Positions 7,840 through 16,704 of a stretch of 40,000 nucleotides of DNA are shown here, one piece after another. A program made the position numbers and the translations under genes. The notes under the pieces are model-generated. The model was given only the letters and a program-made list of their open reading frames with translations, was not told the origin of the DNA and did not search any database. Source of the stretch: Fidelibacterota bacterium (GTDB lineage Bacteria; Fidelibacterota; Fidelibacteria; Fidelibacterales; Fidelibacteraceae); contig JAQULT010000003.1 of the NCBI GenBank assembly GCA_028718545.1, positions 1 to 40,000 on the forward strand, read 5' to 3'. Position 1 is the stretch's first letter. Each line of letters opens with the position of its first letter.

Positions 7840-9789
7840 ATGATCCGATTTGATGTTACGCATTCTCTTTTTATTCTCCTATTCTGTGCGTTGATCGTCC
7901 TTTTTACCCTGTACTGGAACTACCGCTTTCTGCGGCGTGATTTCTATCCTACGAAAATTCGCAGGATCATCGTCATATTGCGCAGCTTAGCCCTATTGCT
8001 GCTGCTGCCGCTGCTGCTGGATCTGGAGATAAGTCTGACCCGGAATGTTGAACAGGTCCCGCTGTATGCCTTTGTATGGGACCTTTCCGCCAGTATGCAA
8101 AATACGGATGGCACTCATTTTCAAGCCTCGCAAGTCCTGAACGGCAGTGAATACCGCTCCCTGCGTAAAAAGATCCGCATTGAACATATTGCCGGGATGC
8201 GTGAGCCGGCTTTGCGGCTGGAATCCGAATTGCGTCAAAAGAAAAGCGACGAAACGGTCACCGATCTTGGGAAATTGCTGCGCTTTGCGGACAAAGCGGC
8301 CAGATACCGGGGAATTGTGCTGATCTCGGACGGGCAGAGTTATCTGGGAGAGCTGCTTCCCGAACTTCGGCTTTCTTCCGGGATCCCGATATTCGCCGTC
8401 GCTGTGGGGGATACGCTGCGGAACGGAGGAATTGCCCTGAGATCGGTCCGCCATCCCGCCTTTATCACGGAAGACGATTCCCTCCTCCTGCATCTGATCT
8501 TTGAAAATCCCGCGAATGTAAATGCCGGCGGCTTTATCTCAATCCTGAACGGTCCGGATACGCTGTACCGGGAAAAGATGGAACTGGAAGCGCGGCGTTT
8601 CCGGGAGTACCGCACACGCCTGCCCGGAATGACGGCCGGAAATAAAAGACTGGATTTTTATTTTAATGAAGATCTTTTGGATGCCCGGGCAATACAAATC
8701 TTTCCTTCCCATATCCGCGTTGTCTGTGATTCCCGGGAAGCGGATCCCGATATTGCCATGATAAACACGGTATTATCCGTGGAAGCAGATTACCGGATCT
8801 ACAGTCGGGACAGCTGGGAAAAACGTTATCCCGGAGAAAAACCGGATCTGCTGATCCAGATCTGGCATCCGCAGGAAGCGCCGCTTTTCTTTGAAAATGT
8901 CCCCGCGATCCTTTTTTACCGGGAATCCGGAGCGATGTACCGGCAGAGCGGAGAATTCCGTATAGCGGAATACCGCCCCTACCTTTTGCCCGAGAAAGAT
9001 CCTTATCTGAGCCATTTATACTGGAAACAGCTCCCGCCCGTTTACCTGCTGAAATATCCGGGGAAAGGCAAAGCTGTACTGGAAAGCGGAGAAGGTCTGG
9101 CGTTGGTTTTGGAGGACAGGGCTGAAAAACGCATTATTATCAGCGGTTCGGGATTCTGGCGCTGGCAGCTTTCCGCCTATGAAAAAGGCTGGGAAGGATT
9201 ATACCGGCATTGGGTAAACGGCATGGTGCGCGAGATCCTGAAAAGCGGAGAAGGGCATTTTATTTCCTTTGACCGCAACGAATACCGGGTCCTGCAATAT
9301 ACAACGCTCGCGGCTATTACGCAGTCCTACGATGCAGCAATCGCGGATATGGCGGATGCGCGGGTAAGCGTATCGCTGCATGACGCGGATTTTGCGGAGC
9401 TTCAGCGCAGGGAACATGTATTTCACAGCAGCATGCGTTCCGATTTTATGCCCGGCGATACCGGCCGCTATTATTTAATGGCGCGGCTCTTTGTAAAAGG
9501 CAGTCTCATCGAAAGCGATACCGCCGCCGTTCAGGTGCTGTACCATGATCCCGAAACCCGTTACCGCGGCTGTAATGCGGAGGCACTGAAAAGTCTAAGC
9601 GCCAATCACGGCGGAGCATATTTGCCACTGGAACAGCTTGACAGTCTGGAAAAGCTGCTTCCGGCAGAAAAGGAAATACAAACACAGAACACCGTATTTC
9701 AGGCGCGCAGGGCGTATGCAGGAATACTGATCCTTTTGTTGCTGCTTTGTGCGGAATGGATCATCCGCAAGCGTAACGGCAGTGTTTAG
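7840..9789 (+). CDS. Membrane-anchored VWA-domain protein
   Basis: This 649-aa protein has two N-terminal membrane helices (about 9-27 and 43-61), then a von Willebrand factor A-like domain with a complete-looking MIDAS metal site: DLSAS (Asp81, Ser83, Ser85), Thr141 and Asp164 (LISDGQS). A long beta-rich region and a C-terminal helix (about 627-643) followed by RKRNG come next. The layout resembles large membrane proteins of BatA/MoxR-associated clusters, but no MoxR ATPase or DUF58 gene is present in this window. The VWA part probably mediates metal-dependent protein-protein contact outside the cytoplasm. It is the last gene of the coupled GWxTD/chorismate mutase/VWA trio. The exact role is unknown. 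Confidence 0.75.
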   Translation: MIRFDVTHSLFILLFCALIVLFTLYWNYRFLRRDFYPTKIRRIIVILRSLALLLLLPLLLDLEISLTRNVEQVPLYAFVWDLSASMQNTDGTHFQASQVLNGSEYRSLRKKIRIEHIAGMREPALRLESELRQKKSDETVTDLGKLLRFADKAARYRGIVLISDGQSYLGELLPELRLSSGIPIFAVAVGDTLRNGGIALRSVRHPAFITEDDSLLLHLIFENPANVNAGGFISILNGPDTLYREKMELEARRFREYRTRLPGMTAGNKRLDFYFNEDLLDARAIQIFPSHIRVVCDSREADPDIAMINTVLSVEADYRIYSRDSWEKRYPGEKPDLLIQIWHPQEAPLFFENVPAILFYRESGAMYRQSGEFRIAEYRPYLLPEKDPYLSHLYWKQLPPVYLLKYPGKGKAVLESGEGLALVLEDRAEKRIIISGSGFWRWQLSAYEKGWEGLYRHWVNGMVREILKSGEGHFISFDRNEYRVLQYTTLAAITQSYDAAIADMADARVSVSLHDADFAELQRREHVFHSSMRSDFMPGDTGRYYLMARLFVKGSLIESDTAAVQVLYHDPETRYRGCNAEALKSLSANHGGAYLPLEQLDSLEKLLPAEKEIQTQNTVFQARRAYAGILILLLLLCAEWIIRKRNGSV

Positions 9790-9810
9790 GGCAAGATAAT
9801 AATGAATCCC

Positions 9811-9841
9811 CTTTGTACAAAGTCCCGCACAAACCTTTGTG
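9811..9841. repeat. Two adjacent small palindromes in a convergent gap
   Basis: A perfect 12-mer CTTTGTACAAAG (9811-9822) is followed five bases later by CACAAACCTTTGTG (9828-9841), which has six-base arms. The arms cross-match, so alternative pairings are possible. They lie after the VWA gene stop and before the convergent hydE gene. No U-tract follows. The remainder of the 9790-9997 gap is AT-rich with nothing else recognised. Confidence 0.45.
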
Positions 9842-9997
9842 GCCCGGATCTCCCTCTTTATCCTCGTTAATCGTTGTTATAAAATAGTATTTCTGCAAAC
9901 TGGACCGTCAAAAAGAAATATTTAAGCTCCCTGATCCAGTGTTGCCGGCTTATAGAGAGAAGATATTATTTAAAAATATAAAATAAAAAAAGCGGAC

Positions 9998-11044
9998 TCA
10001 GGACTTTGCGGCCGGTTCTTTCAGGCTGTGCCCGTAGCCTTTCCGGATATATTTTCCGGCGGCGCGGATCTGAGCCTTAATGGTTTTCATCGCGCTTTCG
10101 GCACTGCTGTCGGAGCCGGCTTTATGGGGATAGATCGTATAAAGACGTTTGAAGTTTTCGGGAGTAAAATTCGGCATGATCACATTCGCACCGGCATGCA
10201 GACCGCGGATACGGGAATCGTGTTCCAGGGTTTCCAGTGCCGTTGTCGTCGGAAGGTGCGTATTTTTCAGAATCAGTCGTGCAAGGGCCAGGACCTTAAG
10301 TGTCTGCAGTGGGTTGCCCGCTGCGGCATTGCACAAGGGCGTATCGGGGTGCGGAATAAAAGGACCGATGCCGGCCATATCGGGTTCGAGTTTCGCCAGT
10401 GCCAGCAGATCCCGGACCAGCATTTCCGTGCTTTGCCCCGGTAATCCCGTCATAAACCCCGATCCCAACTGGTAACCCGCGCGGCGAATATCGCGCAGGC
10501 AGCGCCAGCGTTCGTCAAAGTCACAATCCGGATGCAGTTTTTGGTAAAGATCGCGGTCGGAAGATTCAAATTTCAGGAGGTAGCGGTCAGCACCGGCCTC
10601 GCGCCAGCGGCGGTAAACGGCAAAGGGATACTCGCCAAGGGATAAGGTAATTGCCATTCTATGTTTTGTTTTTATTGCGCGTATCAGGTTTTCAATCAAC
10701 TCCGGCGTATACCAGGGATCTTCTCCGGATTGCAGGACTACGGTCCGGATGCCGGCCTTCCGGATTGTTTTTACCGTTTGCAGAATCGCTTCCGGCTGCA
10801 TGCGGTAGCGGATAAGTCCGGAAGTTGCGGCCCGGATCCCGCAGTAATCGCAGTTGCGGCGGCAGATATTCGAGATCTCAATAATCCCGCGCAGATAAAC
10901 GCCGCGGCCGAAGATCCTGCGGGTCAGCCGATCGGCGGTATCAAACAGCAGTTCCAGATCTTTTTCATCCCGTATTTCCAGCAGCCGCAACAAGGCGTTT
11001 TCGGTCAGGGGTTCTTGTCTGAGAAGCGTAGTAATCTCCTGCAT
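9998..11044 (-). CDS. hydE: HydE-like radical SAM protein ([FeFe]-hydrogenase maturase family)
   Basis: HydE helps build the diiron H-cluster of [FeFe]-hydrogenases in the cytoplasm. This 348-aa protein carries the radical SAM motif CRRNCDYC (Cys61, Cys65, Cys68) in the family setting RGIIEISNICRRNCDYCGIR, followed by QSGEDPWYTPE, KFESSDRDLYQKLHP, GLPGQ and GANVIMPNFTP, all strongly HydE-like. The auxiliary C-terminal cluster cysteines of some HydE proteins are missing after the YPHK segment, and that cluster is known to be dispensable or absent in many homologues. hydF, hydG and hydrogenase genes are not in the window. A methylornithine synthase (PylB) relationship is the main alternative and is less likely. 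Confidence 0.85.
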   Translation of the reverse strand: MQEITTLLRQEPLTENALLRLLEIRDEKDLELLFDTADRLTRRIFGRGVYLRGIIEISNICRRNCDYCGIRAATSGLIRYRMQPEAILQTVKTIRKAGIRTVVLQSGEDPWYTPELIENLIRAIKTKHRMAITLSLGEYPFAVYRRWREAGADRYLLKFESSDRDLYQKLHPDCDFDERWRCLRDIRRAGYQLGSGFMTGLPGQSTEMLVRDLLALAKLEPDMAGIGPFIPHPDTPLCNAAAGNPLQTLKVLALARLILKNTHLPTTTALETLEHDSRIRGLHAGANVIMPNFTPENFKRLYTIYPHKAGSDSSAESAMKTIKAQIRAAGKYIRKGYGHSLKEPAAKS

Positions 11045-11111
11045 CCCGTAATTTATATTCTTTCCTGCGGCTTCTCAAGGGAATTCAGGGAAATGCAAAC
11101 GACGATTTTTC

Positions 11112-11140
11112 TTGAGATCGGAGAGCGAATCGACTAATTT
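11112..11140 (+). promoter_or_regulatory. Candidate promoter of the thioesterase gene
   Basis: TTGAGA (11112-11117), a 17-base spacer and TAATTT (11135-11140) predict a start near 11147. That is at the first in-frame ATG, which favours the downstream ATG at 11168. The -10 match is weak. Confidence 0.35.
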
Positions 11141-11167
11141 CGGATCATGAAGAACAAAGAGGCATGC

Positions 11168-11641
11168 ATGCAAAAAGCAAGCGATAAAAAAAGCACCCTG
11201 GAAATGGCACTGCTGATGACACCGGACAAAGTCAACTTTTCCGGGAAAGTGCATGGCGGAGAGATCCTGAAGTTGCTGGATCAGGTCGCTTATTCCTGTG
11301 CCGTCCGTTACAGCGGCCACTATGTGCTGACTGTGTCGGTTGACAGCGTGGTTTTCCGGGAACCGGTCAATGTGGGGGATCTGCTGACCTTTTACGCCGC
11401 AGTGAATTATGTAGGCAACACTTCCATGGAGATCGGTATCCGGGTCATGGCCGAGGATCTGCAGACGCATGCGGCGCGGCATTGTGTCAGCTGTTATTTC
11501 ACCATGGTGGCGCTTGACGGGAAGGGAAAGCCGGTCCGGATCCCGGCACTGGAACCCCGCAGTGAAAATGAAAAACGGCGTTACCGTGAAGCCTTAAAAC
11601 GGCGCGAAATCCGATTAGAAAATAAAAAACGGGAAGAATAA
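11168..11641 (+). CDS. Acyl-CoA thioesterase, hotdog fold (YciA/ACOT-like)
   Basis: The protein has 157 aa from ATG 11168, chosen because AGAGG lies five bases before it. An in-frame ATG at 11147 lacks a ribosome binding site. The hotdog-fold acyl-CoA hydrolase pattern is clear: TPDKVNFSGKVHGGEILKL with the helix LLDQVAYSCA, then VSVDSVVFREPVNVGDLL and VNYVGNTSMEIGIRV. The Asn of the VNFSG stretch and the Asp of LLDQ match positions used in catalysis in this family. The basic tail (KRREIRLENKKREE) is typical of short bacterial members. It likely hydrolyses acyl-CoA to free acid and CoA in the cytoplasm. The chain-length preference cannot be told. It is divergent from hydE and upstream of the tRNA cluster. 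Confidence 0.88.
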   Translation: MQKASDKKSTLEMALLMTPDKVNFSGKVHGGEILKLLDQVAYSCAVRYSGHYVLTVSVDSVVFREPVNVGDLLTFYAAVNYVGNTSMEIGIRVMAEDLQTHAARHCVSCYFTMVALDGKGKPVRIPALEPRSENEKRRYREALKRREIRLENKKREE

Positions 11642-11705
11642 GTTCCCCCTTTTCTTTTAATGAAAAGAGCCCTTTCGAAAAAACAAGAAATTTTTGAAAA
11701 ATCAT

Positions 11706-11733
11706 TTGCTGTTAAGGAATTAATTGTTATATT
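11706..11733 (+). promoter_or_regulatory. Candidate promoter of the tRNA-tuf operon
   Basis: TTGCTG (11706-11711), a 16-base spacer and TATATT (11728-11733) place the transcript start near 11740, about 27 bases before the first tRNA. Confidence 0.5.
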
Positions 11734-11766
11734 GGCAGGCTTTTTGAATAGAGAAGTCACGAAAAG

Positions 11767-11839
11767 GCCACTATAGCTCAGCAGGTAGAGCGGCGGTTTT
11801 GTAAACCGTTGGTCGCTGGTTCGAATCCGGCTAGTGGCT
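11767..11839 (+). tRNA. tRNA-Thr (anticodon UGU)
   Basis: The seven-base acceptor arms GCCACTA and TAGTGGC pair fully, and the discriminator is T. The anticodon stem GCGGT/ACCGT encloses TTTGTAA (anticodon TGT), and the T-arm carries GGTTCGAATCC. The 3' CCA is not encoded and would be added after transcription. It is first in a Thr-Tyr-Gly-Thr-tuf array, the same order as E. coli thrU-tyrU-glyT-thrT-tufB. Confidence 0.96.
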
Positions 11840-11850
11840 CCTCGGAACAA

Positions 11851-11933
11851 GGGTCAGTGGCCGAGCGGTCAATGGCATCAGACTGTAAATCTGACGGCGG
11901 TAGCCTACGGTGGTTCAAATCCATCCTGGCCCA
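11851..11933 (+). tRNA. tRNA-Tyr (anticodon GUA)
   Basis: This is a class II tRNA of 83 bases. The acceptor arms GGGTCAG and CTGGCCC pair with one G-U, and the discriminator is A. The anticodon loop CTGTAAA has anticodon GTA. The long variable arm between the anticodon stem and the GGTTCAAATCC T-arm is typical of bacterial tRNA-Tyr. No CCA is encoded. Confidence 0.96.
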
Positions 11934-11984
11934 CTACCGGCGGGTGTCGGGCAACACGTTCGCAGCACTCGCGTTCTTTGATCA

Positions 11985-12055
11985 GCGAGTGTAGTTCAGT
12001 GGTAGAACATCAGCCTTCCAAGCTGATTACGAGAGTTCGATTCTCTTCACTCGCT
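11985..12055 (+). tRNA. tRNA-Gly (anticodon UCC)
   Basis: The acceptor arms GCGAGTG and CACTCGC pair perfectly. The anticodon stem TCAGC/GCTGA encloses CTTCCAA (anticodon TCC), and the T-arm contains GTTCGATTC. It is 71 bases with no encoded CCA. Fifty-one bases of unassigned spacer separate it from tRNA-Tyr. Confidence 0.96.
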
Positions 12056-12130
12056 CTGTTATTTGGCATTACCTGGGAGAGCAAAAAAAAAGCTCGAGTG
12101 GACCAGAAAACACGCCGCAAGCTATTAAAG

Positions 12131-12167
12131 GCCTGTAATCGCAAGTTTTCGGTTATAGGCTTTTTTT
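12131..12167 (+). terminator. Terminator-like hairpin between tRNA-Gly and tRNA-Thr(GGU)
   Basis: The arms GCCTGTAATC (12131-12140) and GGTTATAGGC (12151-12160) form ten pairs, including two G-U, around a ten-base loop, and seven T follow. The U-tract ends two bases before the next tRNA. This is a good intrinsic terminator by form, yet it lies inside an otherwise canonical operon. It may act as an attenuator, or the next tRNA may have its own promoter. No good -35/-10 pair was found between it and the tRNA. Confidence 0.65.
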
Positions 12168-12169
12168 AT

Positions 12170-12243
12170 GCCCATGTAGCACAGTCGGTAGTCGCGCTTC
12201 CTTGGTAAGGAAGAGGTCACCGGTTCAAATCCGGTCATGGGCT
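12170..12243 (+). tRNA. tRNA-Thr (anticodon GGU)
   Basis: The acceptor arms GCCCATG and CATGGGC are perfect, with discriminator T. The anticodon stem CTTCC/GGAAG encloses TTGGTAA (anticodon GGT), and the T-arm is CCGGTTCAAATCCGG. No CCA is encoded. It lies 41 bases upstream of tuf, as thrT does in E. coli. Confidence 0.96.
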
Positions 12244-12284
12244 CATCATTGAAGTATGTAAAACTTTAGAGGAGACTGAGAACA

Positions 12285-13492
<1,208 letters not shown>

Positions 13493-13514
<22 letters not shown>

Positions 13515-13657
13515 ATAACATCATTTTGGCGTGTGGCGAATGCAAACGTCGCAACTACACGACATCGAAGAACAAGCGCAAGCATCCGGACCGTGTGGAA
13601 TACAAAAAGTACTGTCCATGGTGCCAAAAGCATACTCTGCATAAAGAAACACGTTAA
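13493..13657 (+). CDS. rpmG: 50S ribosomal protein L33 (zinc-ribbon type)
   Basis: This is a 54-aa large-subunit protein. It has the zinc-binding (C+) form, with Cys14 and Cys17 (ACGEC) and Cys41 and Cys44 (CPWC), and the family signature [11 protein letters not shown]...[17 protein letters not shown]. The first seven residues MAGQKIR are identical to those of S10 (rpsJ) and come from the shared tuf repeat. Typical L33 begins only a few residues before the LAC strand, so the N-terminus looks extended. The spacer after tuf has only a weak Shine-Dalgarno (GGCAGAAAG), so translation may depend on coupling. tRNA-Trp follows eight bases after the stop. Confidence 0.95.
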
Positions 13658-13665
13658 AGCGTGAC

Positions 13666-13738
<73 letters not shown>

Positions 13739-13760
13739 CTAAGACAGAAGGAAGATGCAT

Positions 13761-13958
13761 ATGAAACTGTTCAATAAAATCAAGGAATTCTTAAGCGGTG
13801 TCCGCTTCGAGATGAAGAAGGTGAACTGGCCTTCCTGGGACGAGCTGAAAGCTTCCACCGGCGTGGTACTGGTTTTCTCGATCTTCATCACCTTGTTCAT
13901 TGCATTGGTGGACTTCGGTGTCGGTACCCTTGTACGTAAACTCATTGATTGGTTGTAA
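13761..13958 (+). CDS. secE: Preprotein translocase subunit SecE
   Basis: SecE is the small essential subunit that clamps SecY in the inner-membrane Sec channel. The 65-aa short bacterial form has an amphipathic N-terminal helix (FNKIKEFLSGVRFEMKKVNWPSWDEL, with the conserved KKVNWPS) and one membrane helix (about 33-58). ATG 13761 is chosen over ATG 13755 because AAGGA lies eight bases before it but only two before the upstream codon. nusG starts four bases after the stop. Confidence 0.93.
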   Translation: MKLFNKIKEFLSGVRFEMKKVNWPSWDELKASTGVVLVFSIFITLFIALVDFGVGTLVRKLIDWL

Positions 13959-13962
13959 TACG

Positions 13963-14490
13963 ATGAAATGGTATACTTTAAAAGCATTATCCGGAAAAGA
14001 GCGGCAGGTTGCGGATCGTATTCTGTACGAAGCCGAGCAATCCGGATTTGCCGAATCCATTGAAAGCGTGCTCGTACCTGTTGAGAACGTCGTGGAAATG
14101 CGGGACGGCAAGAAACGCAGCCGGGTAAAGGTCTTTTATCCCGGCTACATCATGATCAAAATGATCATGAGCCCGGAAACCAAGTTCTTTGTGGAGAATA
14201 TTTCCGGCGTGATCAGCTTTGTCGGCTCGCAGGGCGTCCCACAGGTGCTCACGGATAAGGAAGTTTCGCGCATCCTCGGGGAAGTCGAGAAAAAAGACGG
14301 CCGCGAGGTCATGGCCACCCCTTTCCGTCCCGGGGATCCCATCAAGGTCGTGGATGGTCCCTTCATTGATTTCTCCGGTGTTGTGGAAGAAGTCAACGAA
14401 GAAAAACGCAAACTCAAGGTTATGGTCAGCATTTTCGGCCGCTCGACCCCCGTTGAACTGGATTATCTGCAGGTCGAAAAGGAAAAGTAA
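13963..14490 (+). CDS. nusG: Transcription termination/antitermination factor NusG
   Basis: NusG binds RNA polymerase, suppresses pausing and links it to Rho or the ribosome. The 175-aa protein has an N-terminal NGN domain (MKWYTLKALSGKERQVADRI to about residue 110, including YPGYIMIKM) and a C-terminal KOW domain (about 120-175, FRPGDPIKVVDGPFIDFSG...VSIFGRSTPVEL). The open frame extends upstream into secE, but the start at 13963 matches the family N-terminus and lies directly after the secE stop, which suggests coupled translation. The gene leads into the L11 operon with only 30 bases between. Confidence 0.97.
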   Translation: MKWYTLKALSGKERQVADRILYEAEQSGFAESIESVLVPVENVVEMRDGKKRSRVKVFYPGYIMIKMIMSPETKFFVENISGVISFVGSQGVPQVLTDKEVSRILGEVEKKDGREVMATPFRPGDPIKVVDGPFIDFSGVVEEVNEEKRKLKVMVSIFGRSTPVELDYLQVEKEK

Positions 14491-14520
14491 CAGAAAAAAC
14501 CCAAAACAGGCAAGAAGACT

Positions 14521-14946
14521 ATGGCAAAGAAAATTGAAGCAATAATTAAATTACAGCTTCCTGCGGGGAAGGCGAATCCTTCTCCTCCCGTAGGTCCCGC
14601 GCTGGGACAACACGGTGTGAATATCATGGAATTCTGTAAGGCATACAATGCGAAGACCCAGGATCAGATGGGTTTGGTCATCCCTGCGGTGATCACGGTC
14701 TATGCGGACCGTTCCTTCTCCTTTGTGACGAAGACCCCTCCTGCAGCCGTATTGCTGAAAAAAGCAGCCAAGATCGAAAAGGGATCCCAGAAATCCAACA
14801 AGGAAAAAGTGGGAAAGATCACAAAGAAAGATCTTGAAGAAATTGCCAAATTGAAAATGAACGATTTGAACGCCCACACCGTTGAGCAGGCAATGAACAT
14901 GATTGCCGGCACCGCCCGCAGTATGGGCATCACGGTGGAAGGTTAA
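14521..14946 (+). CDS. rplK: 50S ribosomal protein L11
   Basis: L11 forms the GTPase-associated centre with 23S rRNA and the L10/L12 stalk. This is a 141-aa full-length protein. The N-terminal domain carries the conserved [31 protein letters not shown] region (proline-rich, thiostrepton contact), and the C-terminal RNA-binding domain ends in [11 protein letters not shown]. The Shine-Dalgarno is weak. rplA follows 16 bases later. Confidence 0.97.
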   Translation: MAKKIEAIIKLQLPAGKANPSPPVGPALGQHGVNIMEFCKAYNAKTQDQMGLVIPAVITVYADRSFSFVTKTPPAAVLLKKAAKIEKGSQKSNKEKVGKITKKDLEEIAKLKMNDLNAHTVEQAMNMIAGTARSMGITVEG

Positions 14947-14962
14947 GTGGAGGCAAGCATTA

Positions 14963-15655
14963 ATGAAGCATAGCAGGCGATATTCGGCAAACAGGGAGCT
15001 TATTGACAAGACGGTTGAATACCCGCTTCTTGAAGGTATCCGTCTTTTAAAGAAAGCCGCAAATGCCAGGTTTGATGAATCCATCGAACTGACCCTGAAC
15101 CTGGGTGTGGATCCGCGTTATTCCGAACAGAATATCCGCGGAACCGCTATTCTGCCGCACGGAACCGGAAAAAAGGTCCGGGTGCTGGTCCTGACCCAGG
15201 GCGAAAAGGTCAAAGAAGCGCTTAAAGCCGGCGCGGATTTTGCGGGACTGGAAGACTACGTCAAAAAGATTGAGGAAGGCTGGTTCGATTTCGATGTCTG
15301 TATCGCGACCCCGGATGTCATGCGGCATGTGGGAAAACTCGGACGCGCTCTGGGTACCCGCGGCCTGATGCCGAATCCCAAGACCGGAACCGTCACCGAT
15401 GACGTTGAACAGGCCGTAAAGGAAAGCAAGGCCGGAAAGATTAGTTTCCGCGTTGACAAATACGGCATCCTTCACGTCCTTGTCGGGAAAGCTTCTTTCT
15501 CAGAAGAACAGCTGGCTGACAATATCCGGAACATGATGAGCACGGTCATGAAACTAAAACCCGCTTCCCTGAAGGGAACCTATTTGCGGAAAGTGACCTT
15601 GTCCTCATCCCAGGGACCCGGAATCAAAATTGACAAACAATCTGCAAGCGTTTAG
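14963..15655 (+). CDS. rplA: 50S ribosomal protein L1
   Basis: L1 forms the mobile stalk at the ribosomal E site and in many bacteria represses its own operon. The protein is 230 aa from ATG 14963, which has GGAGG about nine bases upstream. The open frame runs back into rplK, but that part is not L1-like. Landmarks are the N-terminal [32 protein letters not shown], the conserved [16 protein letters not shown] and a C-terminal [17 protein letters not shown]. rplJ follows 11 bases after the stop, which leaves no room for a separate L10 leader. Confidence 0.97.
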   Translation: MKHSRRYSANRELIDKTVEYPLLEGIRLLKKAANARFDESIELTLNLGVDPRYSEQNIRGTAILPHGTGKKVRVLVLTQGEKVKEALKAGADFAGLEDYVKKIEEGWFDFDVCIATPDVMRHVGKLGRALGTRGLMPNPKTGTVTDDVEQAVKESKAGKISFRVDKYGILHVLVGKASFSEEQLADNIRNMMSTVMKLKPASLKGTYLRKVTLSSSQGPGIKIDKQSASV

Positions 15656-15666
15656 GAGGTCCGTTC

Positions 15667-16191
15667 ATGCCAACTCCGAAAAAAATTGAAAAAGTACAGG
15701 AAATCACCGAAAAGATCAAATCGTCGGGTGCCGTGTATTTTTCTGACTACCTCGGCTTGAACGTCGAACAGGTCAACGAACTCCGTTCCGAACTGTTCAA
15801 AAATGACGTCCATATGCAGGTTGTCAAGAATACCCTGATCCTGCGCGCTCTGAAAGAAGCCGGTTATGAGGTCAAGAAAAGCGATTTTCTGACCGGATCG
15901 ACGGCTTTGGTATACGGTGCGGATCCGGTAGCTCCGGCAAAGGTCCTGACCGAATACCAAAAAAAAATGAAGGACCTGAACAAGCCGCAGGTAAAGGCGC
16001 TGATCTTTGAGGGCGTACTTTGTGGAAAAGAAAAAGTGGACAGTATTGCCAAGTTGCCGTCGAAAGAAGTCCTGTTGGGGACCTTACTGGGCGCACTGCA
16101 GTCACCTATGCAAAAAGTGCTGGGCGTCCTGCAGGCTCCGATGCGCGGACTGCTTGGCGTGATAAAGTCACTCGAGAATAAAAAACGATAA
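15667..16191 (+). CDS. rplJ: 50S ribosomal protein L10
   Basis: L10 is the base of the ribosomal stalk and holds L7/L12 dimers on its C-terminal helix. It has 174 aa, near the usual 165-180. The N-terminal globular domain includes VYFSDYLGLNVEQVNELRSEL and VVKNTLILRAL, and the C-terminal helix (about 140-174, LGVLQAPMRGLLGVIKSLENKKR) carries the L12-binding segments. A strong TAGGAGG Shine-Dalgarno overlaps the rplA stop codon. Confidence 0.96.
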   Translation: MPTPKKIEKVQEITEKIKSSGAVYFSDYLGLNVEQVNELRSELFKNDVHMQVVKNTLILRALKEAGYEVKKSDFLTGSTALVYGADPVAPAKVLTEYQKKMKDLNKPQVKALIFEGVLCGKEKVDSIAKLPSKEVLLGTLLGALQSPMQKVLGVLQAPMRGLLGVIKSLENKKR

Positions 16192-16228
16192 CAATAAACC
16201 TCAAGAAAGTATTTAAAGGAGGATTAAA

Positions 16229-16606
16229 ATGGCCGACATTAAACGAGCCGATGTATTAGCATACCTGGAAACAGCGAACATGCTGGAAATCTCAGAATTG
16301 ATCAAAGAGATCGAAGAAAAGTTCGGCGTTACCGCCGCAGCCCCGGTTGCCGTAGCCGCAGCTCCGGTCGCCGCCGCAGAAGCCGCTGAAGAAAAAACCG
16401 AATTTGACGTTATGCTCCAGGGCTTCGGCGACAAGAAGATCAATGTGATCAAAGTCGTCCGCGAACTGACCGGTCTTGGACTGAAAGAAGCCAAAGACCT
16501 CGTCGAGAGCGCACCTGTAGCCGTTAAGGAAGGACTCCCGAAGGACGCTGCAGAAGAAATCAAGAAAAAACTGGAAGAAGCCGGAGCAACAGTAGAACTG
16601 AAGTAA
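16229..16606 (+). CDS. rplL: 50S ribosomal protein L7/L12
   Basis: L7/L12 is the multicopy stalk protein that recruits translation GTPases. The 125-aa protein has an N-terminal dimerisation domain (about 1-33), an Ala/Pro-rich flexible hinge (about 34-54, repeated VAAAP motifs) and the C-terminal factor-binding domain ([38 protein letters not shown]). AAAGGAGG precedes the ATG, which fits the high expression the stalk needs. An attenuator-like hairpin separates it from rpoB. Confidence 0.98.
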   Translation: MADIKRADVLAYLETANMLEISELIKEIEEKFGVTAAAPVAVAAAPVAAAEAAEEKTEFDVMLQGFGDKKINVIKVVRELTGLGLKEAKDLVESAPVAVKEGLPKDAAEEIKKKLEEAGATVELK

Positions 16607-16641
16607 TGGTTGTACGTTTCACGTTCAGATAGTTTAAAACT

Positions 16642-16675
16642 GAGCCGTCAAGACAACGATGGCTCTGTTTCTTTT
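16642..16675 (+). terminator. Attenuator-like hairpin between rplL and rpoB
   Basis: GAGCCGTC (16642-16649) and GATGGCTC (16658-16665) pair over eight bases with one G-U around an eight-base loop, followed by TGTTTCTTTT. Its position matches the partial terminator known between rplL and rpoB in E. coli, which lowers polymerase subunit output relative to L7/L12. The U-tract is interrupted, consistent with partial readthrough. Confidence 0.7.
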
Positions 16676-16704
16676 GTAAAAATTCTACAAGGGAGGAAAA
16701 TCTC

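Noticed and set aside
11653-11668. Possible terminator after the thioesterase gene (TCTTTT/AAAAGA)
   Set aside because: The stem is AT-only and is not followed by a U-tract, so it is too weak to call.
12079-12095. GAGC/GCTC hairpin with a poly-A loop after tRNA-Gly
   Set aside because: Only four pairs with a nine-base loop and no T-run, so it is likely chance.
11834-12208. 124-codon open frame across the tRNA cluster
   Set aside because: It runs through the tRNA-Tyr and tRNA-Gly genes, so it is not coding.
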